From an uncultured Gallionellaceae bacterium (GTDB lineage: Bacteria > Pseudomonadota > Gammaproteobacteria > Burkholderiales > Sulfuricellaceae): a DNA stretch of 6,536 nucleotides. The stretch spans positions 1 through 6,536 of the forward strand of contig CALMWM010000091.1 of the NCBI GenBank assembly GCA_937873435.1, given 5' to 3'. Every line of letters begins with the position of its first letter. Position 1 is the stretch's first letter. This document shows positions 1-5,241 of the stretch, in pieces. The translations under genes were made by a program, and so were the position numbers. Below the pieces are notes generated by a model. The model was given only the letters and a program-made list of their open reading frames with translations. It had not been told where the DNA came from and did not search any database.

Positions 1-110
1 AGGTCGATGCGGATCTTGTCGATCTGGGTCACCCCTTTGCGGTTCAGGAGTTTCTCGGCATTGACGCAGTACGGGCAAACGGCGGTGCAGTACATGGTGA
101 CATTTGGCAT
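1..110 (-). CDS. grxC: Glutaredoxin 3 (GrxC), N-terminal part, cut by window edge
   Basis: A small cytoplasmic thiol-disulfide oxidoreductase that reduces disulfides and glutathione mixed disulfides using glutathione. Only the first 36 codons are in the window; the family is about 85 residues, so more than half lies beyond the left edge. The visible part begins MPNVTMYCTAVCPYC: a first beta strand followed by the dithiol active site CPYC (Cys12 and Cys15), then a helix (NAEKLLNRKG) and the start of the second strand. An extra Cys8 lies just before the active site. The ATG is supported by GGAG at 118-121, seven bases upstream, which sits inside the last codons of the rhodanese gene. The upstream stop and this ATG are one base apart, so the two genes are almost certainly translationally coupled. 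In many Proteobacteria this rhodanese-grxC pair is followed by secB; that gene would lie off the left edge and is not seen here. Confidence 0.93.
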   Translation of the reverse strand, partial: MPNVTMYCTAVCPYCVNAEKLLNRKGVTQIDKIRID

Positions 111-111
111 A

Positions 112-522
112 TCATTTCTCCAAAGGCAGGTTGGCTTGCTGCCAGGCACCGACGCCGCCCGACAGGTTGTACACTTCCTCGAAACCGAATTTCTTCAGCA
201 CGCCGCAGGCGCTGCCGGAACGGGCGCCGCTGCGGCATACCACCACCAGCGGACGGTTCTTGTAGCGCTCCAGCTCGATATGGCGCTTGCCCAGCGAACC
301 CAGCGGGATATGGCGCGAATGCGGCACGTGCCCGCTGTTGTATTCGCTGTCCTCGCGCACGTCGAGCACCACCGCATCCTTGTGGTTGATCAGTTGTATC
401 GCTTCCACGGTGCCGACTTCCTTGATCCCGGAAAGCTGGCGGCTGATCGGCGGCCATACCAGCATATACATGGCGAGAATCGCCACGATGATCATCCAGA
501 TGTTACTTTGTACGAATTCCAA
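112..522 (-). CDS. Membrane-anchored single-domain rhodanese (YibN-like sulfurtransferase)
   Basis: A 136-residue protein with an N-terminal membrane helix (about residues 8-26, NIWMIIVAILAMYMLVWPP) followed by one rhodanese domain (about 36-134). Rhodanese landmarks are all present: VVLDVRE at 51-57, the GHVPHSRHIPLG segment at 64-75, and the active-site loop CRSGARSG with catalytic Cys96, preceded by the strand PLVVV. A second cysteine, Cys106, follows in the next helix. The C-terminal part NLSGGVGAWQQANLPLEK is typical of the family. The domain is expected to carry a persulfide on Cys96 and pass sulfane sulfur to a thiol acceptor. Its position directly before grxC matches E. coli YibN. Few residues precede the helix and a positive residue (Arg28) follows it, which suggests the catalytic domain faces the cytoplasm; this is an inference. 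The start is TTG at 522, chosen for the strong AAGGAG seven bases upstream and because the frame gives a natural membrane-anchor start. The physiological sulfur acceptor is unknown. Confidence 0.92.
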   Translation of the reverse strand: MEFVQSNIWMIIVAILAMYMLVWPPISRQLSGIKEVGTVEAIQLINHKDAVVLDVREDSEYNSGHVPHSRHIPLGSLGKRHIELERYKNRPLVVVCRSGARSGSACGVLKKFGFEEVYNLSGGVGAWQQANLPLEK

Positions 523-529
523 ATCCCTG

Positions 530-535
530 CTCCTT
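530..535 (-). promoter_or_regulatory. Shine-Dalgarno site fixing a TTG start for the rhodanese
   Basis: On the minus strand the sequence reads AAGGAG, then seven bases, then TTG at 522-520. There is no ATG in this frame between the site and codon 10, where ATG falls inside the membrane helix. This strong site at ideal spacing is the reason for accepting the rare TTG start. Confidence 0.75.
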
Positions 536-570
536 GTGTAACTTCAACAGCGCGCCAGTTTAGCTTAATT

Positions 571-789
571 TCAGCAGCTTTCGCAGTTCTCCTTGAACCC
601 CAGCGCCTTGAGGATGGTCACCAGCGGGCACAGATTGGTGAACCCGCTCTGGAACAGGTTGGCGCCGACGAAGGCGGTGAACCACAGGAAATTGGCGTTG
701 ACGAACAGCGGGCTGGCCTGCACGCCGAGGGCGAGCGACAGCAGCACGAAAAAGCCGGCGACGATGCGAACGATACGGTTGATGGTCAT
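571..789 (-). CDS. DUF2892 / YgaP-like transmembrane-domain small membrane protein
   Basis: A 72-residue inner-membrane protein made almost entirely of two hydrophobic segments: about residues 6-23 (IVRIVAGFFVLLSLALGV) and about 34-50 (FLWFTAFVGANLFQSGF), followed by the conserved TNLCPLVTILKALGF stretch. This pattern is the DUF2892 family, which also forms the C-terminal membrane half of E. coli YgaP, where it is fused to a rhodanese domain and forms dimers. The family has no established enzymatic activity of its own. Three cysteines are present: Cys54 in the family's CPL motif, and Cys69 and Cys72, which form a CxxC at the very C terminus (NCESC). The ATG at 789 is preceded by a near-perfect ribosome-binding site. 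The gene lies 51 bases after the permease stop and 48 bases before the rhodanese start, so it bridges the pump genes and the sulfur genes. Family assignment is firm; the role is inferred from context only. Confidence 0.88.
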   Translation of the reverse strand: MTINRIVRIVAGFFVLLSLALGVQASPLFVNANFLWFTAFVGANLFQSGFTNLCPLVTILKALGFKENCESC

Positions 790-797
790 TGTGTTGT

Positions 798-807
798 TAC
801 CTCCTTA
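798..807 (-). promoter_or_regulatory. Strong Shine-Dalgarno site of the DUF2892 gene
   Basis: The minus strand reads AAGGAGGTAA, close to a full match to the anti-Shine-Dalgarno sequence of 16S rRNA, with the core GGAGG ending ten bases before the ATG at 789. It is the strongest ribosome-binding site in the window. This gene therefore seems to be translated independently of the permease, unlike the coupled gene pairs on either side. Confidence 0.7.
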
Positions 808-840
808 AAGCGTTGGAATTGGGGATGCCCCCGGAAAAAA

Positions 841-3800
841 TCAAGCCCCGCCGCGAACCTCGACGGATCGGCGCTCCCACAAGTAATACAGCAGCGGGAT
901 CACCACCAGGGTCAGCGCGGTGGAAGCAAAGGTGCCGAAGATCAGCGAAACCGCCAGCCCGCCGAATACCGGGTCGGTAATCATGATCGCCGAACCCAGG
1001 ATGATCGCCAGCGCGGTCAGCATGATTGGGCGGAAACGCACCGCACCAGCTTCGATCACCGCTTCTTCCAGCGCATAGCCGCGCTTGCGGTAATCGACGA
1101 TGAAGTCGATCAGCAGCAGCGAATTGCGCACCACGATGCCGGCCAGCGCGATCACGCCGATCATCGAGGTAGCGGTAAAAGCCTGCTGGGTGATCCAGTG
1201 GCCGGGGAATACCCCGACCAGGGTCAGCGGGATCGCGCCCATCACGATCAGCGGCATCATGAAGGATTTGTAGTAGCCCACCAGCATCAGGTAGATGAAC
1301 ACCAGCGCGACGATGAAGGCCGAACCCAGATCACGGAACACGTCCAGGGTCAGGCGCATTTCGCCGCCCCATAGCAAATGATAGTTCATCACGTCGTCGG
1401 GCTGGGTTTCGACGAATCCCAGGTTGCCGGTCTTGAAGGCCACGCCGGGCGCCAGGGTCTTGCCCTCCAGCATTTTGTCGAGCGCCAGCACCGCGTATAC
1501 CGGGCTGGACTTGAGCAACTCGCCGCCCACCATCACCGTGGGATGCTGGTCGCGGTCGTAGACCGGCTTGTCCTGGGTAGCCGGGACGATGCTGGCGATC
1601 GCCGATAGTGGCACCTGCTGCCCCATCATGTTGGCGATGCGGATCGACAATATCTGCTGCGGCGTCTGGCGCTCGCTGCGCGGCAGGCGCACGGTGATGT
1701 TCACCGGTTCGCGGGCATCGTCGACATGCAGCGTGCCGATGGAAAAGCCCGAAACGTAGTCGTGCAGCAACTTGGCCACCTGGCCCGGCGCCACCCCGGA
1801 AAGTATCGCCTTCTCGCGATCCACCTTGAGATGGAAACTCGCCACGCTGGCGGTCACCGAATCGTCCACGTTGACGATGCCGTAGACATCCCCGAAGGCC
1901 TTGTTGACCTCAGCCGCCGCGGTGCGCAACTTGCCGTAGTCCGGCCCGTAAAGCTCGGCCAATATCTGCGACTGCACCGGCGGGCCGGGCGGGGTTTCGT
2001 AGAGCTTGATCCTGGCCTGCGGAAACGCCTTGCGCAACGGCGCCAGGGCGGCATCGAAAGCATTCACGATCTCGTGCGAGGATTCGGAACGGTGATGCTT
2101 GTCGGTCAGGTTGACGCGCAACTGGGCCAGGTTGTCGCCGCGCTTCAGCACGTCGCCGCGCACCAGCGCCGCGAAATCGACCGGCGCGGTGACGCCGAGG
2201 AAAGTCTGGTAATCGGTGACATGGCGCGTCGTCGCCAGCAGTGCGCCGACCGCGCGCGCCACCAGGTCGGTCTCGGCCAGCGGGGTGCCGGCGGGGGTAT
2301 CCACCTGCACCAGGAAGGTATTGGTGTTGTCGTTGGGCAACATCTTGAGCTCCACCCCCAGCGAGGAAAGCGCGCCGTTCATCCCGGAGGGCCGCACGAA
2401 TTGCCAGGCGGGCTGGATCATCGCTGCCGCCAGCAAGGCCAGCACCAGCATGAACAACAGATTGCGCCGCCCGGCGTGGCGAATGAAGGGGGTGAGCACC
2501 GCCACATAGGCGCGATGAAGCGGGTCCTGGGGATCGGCGGCTTTTTCTTCCAGGGTCGGGCGCTCCGCGAGGGATTTGGCGGCCTTGCCGGCGAGCCAGC
2601 GGTTGGCCGCCCACGGCACCACCATGTAGGCGATCACCAGCGAGGCGATCATCGCCACCGGCACGTTGAACGGGATCGGGCGCATGAACGGCCCCATCAT
2701 CCCGGTGACGAAAGCCATCGGGATGAACGCCAGGATCACCGCGACGGTGGCGATGTTGGTGGGGTTGCCGATCTCGTTGGTGGCTTCCACCAGGGCTTGC
2801 TTGAAATCCCGGGCGCCGCCGTGGTGCATGTGGCGGTGGATGTTTTCCACCACCACGATGGCGGCATCGACCAGCAGGCCGAGCGACAGGATCAGCGCGA
2901 ACAGGGTAATGCGGTTGATGGTCTGGCCGGCGATCAGCCCCACGGTCAGCACCACGAACAGGATCAGCGGCACCGTCAGGGTGACGATGGCCGCTTCGCG
3001 CCAGCCGAGGAAGAACACCAGGATCACTACCACCGAACCGATGGCGATGCCGAGGTGCTCGACCAGGGTGTTCACCGCATCGTTGGCCTTCGCGCCGTCG
3101 TCGCGGGTCACCGCCACTTCGACGCCCTGCGGGATGGCTTGACGTTTCAGCGCGTCCAGCTTGGCGAGCACCGTCGAGGCCACCACCACGGCATTGGTGC
3201 CGGATTTCTTGGCGATGGCAATAGTGACCGCAGGGGCTTCGCCGCGCGGCACCGGCTGTTTGGCCGCCGGGCCGTAGGCAAAGCGCGACAGCTCATCGGT
3301 TTCCGCCGCGCCGTCCTCGATGGTCGCGACATCCTTGAGAAATACCGGGCGGCCTTGCGGCGCGCCGATGATGATCCGCCCCACCTCGTGCGCGTCGCCG
3401 ATGAAACCGGACATGCGCAACGGCTGGTTGCGGTTGCGGTCGACCAGCTGGCCGGCCGGCAGCGACACATTGGCGCCGGCGATCATCTTGTCCACCTGGT
3501 CCAGCGACAGGCCCGCCGCAGCCAGTTTGGCCGGCGATATCCACACGTTGACCGCACGCTGCGCGCCGCCGACCAGCTGGGTAAAGGACACGCCGGGCAC
3601 ATTGCGCAACTCTTCCAGCACCCGTACCGCCACCTGGCGCAACTGGTAATCGTCCATCATGGACGAGCTCAGGGTGAGCGTCATGATTGGCACGTCGTCG
3701 ACGTTGATCGGCTTGACCAGCGGCTGCATCGCCCCGGCGGGTACGCGATCCATATTCTGCATCAGCTGGTTGTAGAGCTTGACCAGGCTTTTTTCCTGAT

Positions 3801-4137
3801 CCTCGCCGACGTCGAACTGCACCGTCACCACGCCGTAATCGGCAACGGAGTAGCCGAAAGTGTGCTTGACCCCCGACTGGGCGTTCATGATCGCTTCCAG
3901 CGGCTTGACCACCAGGTTGTGGATTTCCTCGGCGTTGGCGCCCGGCTTGGCGACGATGATGTTGGCGGCGGGCACGACGATCTGCGGGTTGTATTCGCGC
4001 GGCGTCACGAACAGCGCCATCATGCCGGCTAGCGTCACCGCCAGCATCAGCATCGCGGTGATTTTCGATTCCAGGAAAATCCGGGCGATCTTGCCCGCGC
4101 TGTTGAGGGTGGACGGGGTTTCGTGCGGATCAGCCAT
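841..4137 (-). CDS. RND-family efflux permease (AcrB/AcrD/AcrF superfamily), inner membrane
   Basis: The proton-driven, substrate-binding part of a tripartite efflux pump, acting as a trimer in the inner membrane. It is 1098 residues against about 1050 for AcrB. The RND layout is complete: TM1 (about 27-45), a first large periplasmic domain, TM2-TM6 (about 362-508), a charged cytoplasmic linker (about 512-545), TM7 (about 558-574), a second periplasmic domain, and TM8-TM12 (about 938-1085). The start of the first periplasmic domain carries the typical IIVAKPGANAEEI...VVKPLE pattern. The TM4 motif is GLLVDAAIVVVENIHRH: Asp424 matches AcrB Asp407, while Ala425 replaces Asp408. TM10 reads GIVVRNSLLLIDF, placing Arg1004 where AcrB has Lys940. 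A histidine cluster (His434, 436, 438, 439) follows TM4. There is no cysteine in the protein. The ATG overlaps the adaptor stop by 8 bases (ATGGCTGA) and has AGGGGAA five bases upstream. Substrate is unknown: the TM4 pattern has a heavy-metal-pump flavour, but the rest looks more like a drug/organic-compound-type RND protein. Confidence 0.95.
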   Translation of the reverse strand: MADPHETPSTLNSAGKIARIFLESKITAMLMLAVTLAGMMALFVTPREYNPQIVVPAANIIVAKPGANAEEIHNLVVKPLEAIMNAQSGVKHTFGYSVADYGVVTVQFDVGEDQEKSLVKLYNQLMQNMDRVPAGAMQPLVKPINVDDVPIMTLTLSSSMMDDYQLRQVAVRVLEELRNVPGVSFTQLVGGAQRAVNVWISPAKLAAAGLSLDQVDKMIAGANVSLPAGQLVDRNRNQPLRMSGFIGDAHEVGRIIIGAPQGRPVFLKDVATIEDGAAETDELSRFAYGPAAKQPVPRGEAPAVTIAIAKKSGTNAVVVASTVLAKLDALKRQAIPQGVEVAVTRDDGAKANDAVNTLVEHLGIAIGSVVVILVFFLGWREAAIVTLTVPLILFVVLTVGLIAGQTINRITLFALILSLGLLVDAAIVVVENIHRHMHHGGARDFKQALVEATNEIGNPTNIATVAVILAFIPMAFVTGMMGPFMRPIPFNVPVAMIASLVIAYMVVPWAANRWLAGKAAKSLAERPTLEEKAADPQDPLHRAYVAVLTPFIRHAGRRNLLFMLVLALLAAAMIQPAWQFVRPSGMNGALSSLGVELKMLPNDNTNTFLVQVDTPAGTPLAETDLVARAVGALLATTRHVTDYQTFLGVTAPVDFAALVRGDVLKRGDNLAQLRVNLTDKHHRSESSHEIVNAFDAALAPLRKAFPQARIKLYETPPGPPVQSQILAELYGPDYGKLRTAAAEVNKAFGDVYGIVNVDDSVTASVASFHLKVDREKAILSGVAPGQVAKLLHDYVSGFSIGTLHVDDAREPVNITVRLPRSERQTPQQILSIRIANMMGQQVPLSAIASIVPATQDKPVYDRDQHPTVMVGGELLKSSPVYAVLALDKMLEGKTLAPGVAFKTGNLGFVETQPDDVMNYHLLWGGEMRLTLDVFRDLGSAFIVALVFIYLMLVGYYKSFMMPLIVMGAIPLTLVGVFPGHWITQQAFTATSMIGVIALAGIVVRNSLLLIDFIVDYRKRGYALEEAVIEAGAVRFRPIMLTALAIILGSAIMITDPVFGGLAVSLIFGTFASTALTLVVIPLLYYLWERRSVEVRGGA

Positions 4138-5227
4138 TGCCGTTCCCCTGGCCTGCCACCTTGTCGCCGTTCTGCAACGCGGCGGTAGCGGAAGTTACCA
4201 CCCGTTCGCCCGGATTGAGCCCGGCCTGGATTTCCACCTTGCCGCCACTCGCGGCGCCGGTGCGCACCATGCGATATTGCACCACGCCCTGGGCGTCCGC
4301 CACGAAAACGCCGGTGATCCCGGCACGTTCCAGCACTGCGCTGACCGGCACGCGGATGCCCTCCCGTTCGCCGAGCGGAAACGCCACCTGCACGAAGCTG
4401 CCACTATTCAGGCCATGCCCCTGGGGCAGGTCGATTTTGACCAGGTGGCTGTGGGTGACCGGATCGGCCGCCGGAACCAGGTTCACCACCTTGCCGGCGA
4501 TTTCCCCGTCGCGACCGTCAACCCGGATCGCCACCACGGAACCCGGCTTGAGCTGGGCAAATACCTCGCGCGCGACGCTGGTCTGCACCTGGAGTTTGGC
4601 CGGGTTTTCCAGCACCAGCAGCGGCCGGCCGGGTGCCGCCAAATCGCCGGCATGGGCCATTTTCTGGGTCACCACCGCGGCGAAGGGCGCCACCACGGTG
4701 GCATATCTCATCTGCGCGGCGGCGGTGTCGTACCCCGCATGTGCCGCTGCCGCCTGCTGCTGGCTGACCTGGTACTGGAGGCGGATCTTGTCCCATTGCA
4801 TCTTGGGGATGGCCTCTTCCTTGTAGAGCGCGCCGAAGCGTTCGTAATCGTTCTTGGCGTCGGCCAGCGCGGCATCAGCCTGGGACAAGCCGGCACGCGC
4901 CATGTTCACCTGCCCCTGGATGTCGGTCGGGTCTACCGTGAACAGGCGTTGCCCGGCGGCGACGCTTTGTCCTTCCTCGACGTTGATTTCACGGATGAAA
5001 CCCATCAGGCGCGAGGCGATCTGCGCCTGCTGCTGGGCAATCACGCTGCCGGGCGAAGTGACGACGATGGGCAACACGGCTTTTTCAACCGTGACGAGCG
5101 TGGCCTGCACCGTGGCGCCGGCATCGGCCTTGTGCTGCTCGGTGGCTTTATCGTTGCAGCCCGCGAGCCCCGCCAACACAATGGACGCGGCCAGCGCTGC
5201 GCGCAAAACAGGGAATTTAACAGTCAT
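4130..5227 (-). CDS. RND efflux membrane-fusion (periplasmic adaptor) lipoprotein, HlyD/AcrA type
   Basis: The periplasmic adaptor linking the permease to the outer-membrane channel. With the ATG at 5227 it is 365 residues, normal for AcrA/MexA relatives. Its N terminus is a lipoprotein signal peptide: a short basic start, a hydrophobic stretch and the lipobox LAGC (Cys24 in this numbering), so the mature protein should be lipid-anchored in the inner membrane. Then come the first lipoyl half (about 67-99, QIASRLMGFIREINVEEGQSV), an alpha-helical hairpin rich in Ala and Gln (about 100-174), the second lipoyl half (about 175-207, ATVVAPFAAVVTQKMAHAGD), the beta-barrel domain (about 211-282) and the membrane-proximal domain (about 288-360, IRVPVSAVLERAGITGVFV). 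No Met/His-rich metal-binding tail is seen. An in-frame GTG lies directly before the ATG, but the ATG has the better spacing from GGAGT. The stop overlaps the permease start. The tail (GQGNGNG) is low-complexity. Confidence 0.95.
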   Translation of the reverse strand: MTVKFPVLRAALAASIVLAGLAGCNDKATEQHKADAGATVQATLVTVEKAVLPIVVTSPGSVIAQQQAQIASRLMGFIREINVEEGQSVAAGQRLFTVDPTDIQGQVNMARAGLSQADAALADAKNDYERFGALYKEEAIPKMQWDKIRLQYQVSQQQAAAAHAGYDTAAAQMRYATVVAPFAAVVTQKMAHAGDLAAPGRPLLVLENPAKLQVQTSVAREVFAQLKPGSVVAIRVDGRDGEIAGKVVNLVPAADPVTHSHLVKIDLPQGHGLNSGSFVQVAFPLGEREGIRVPVSAVLERAGITGVFVADAQGVVQYRMVRTGAASGGKVEIQAGLNPGERVVTSATAALQNGDKVAGQGNGNG

Positions 5228-5235
5228 CACGATTT

Positions 5236-5240
5236 ACTCC
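5236..5240 (-). promoter_or_regulatory. Shine-Dalgarno site deciding the adaptor start
   Basis: GGAGT on the minus strand lies eight bases before the ATG at 5227 and five bases before the neighbouring in-frame GTG at 5230. The spacing favours the ATG. The site falls in the 14-base gap after the outer-membrane factor stop, so the two genes are closely linked in translation. Confidence 0.6.
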
Positions 5241-5241
5241 G

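Noticed and set aside
523..570. Possible internal promoter before the rhodanese, from an A/T-rich TTAAGCTAAACT stretch on the minus strand.
   Set aside because: There is no acceptable -35 element at 16-18 bases spacing, so it is not called. This leaves open whether the rhodanese-grxC pair has its own promoter.
811..843. Possible terminator between permease and DUF2892: a short GGGG-CAT-CCCC inverted repeat and a run of six T after the permease stop.
   Set aside because: On the minus strand the T run comes before the repeat, not after it. The stem is only four base pairs and nothing downstream of it is U-rich. I see no convincing hairpin just upstream of the T run either.
7..1374. Plus-strand open frame of 455 codons across the left end.
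   Set aside because: It runs antisense to glutaredoxin, rhodanese, DUF2892 and the permease end, ignoring all their boundaries. Its composition is that of an antisense shadow, without a family match.
1726..4032. Plus-strand open frame of 768 codons opposite the permease.
   Set aside because: It is wholly antisense to a clear RND permease. Its translation is rich in His, Gln, Arg, Asp and Gly with no recognisable domain, as expected from the complement of a GC-rich gene.
841..5227. Assignment as a heavy-metal (CusA/CzcA) efflux system on the strength of the VDAA motif in TM4.
   Set aside because: The adaptor lacks a metal-binding His/Met-rich region, and the permease TM10 and periplasmic domains do not resemble CusA/CzcA closely. 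The substrate is left open.
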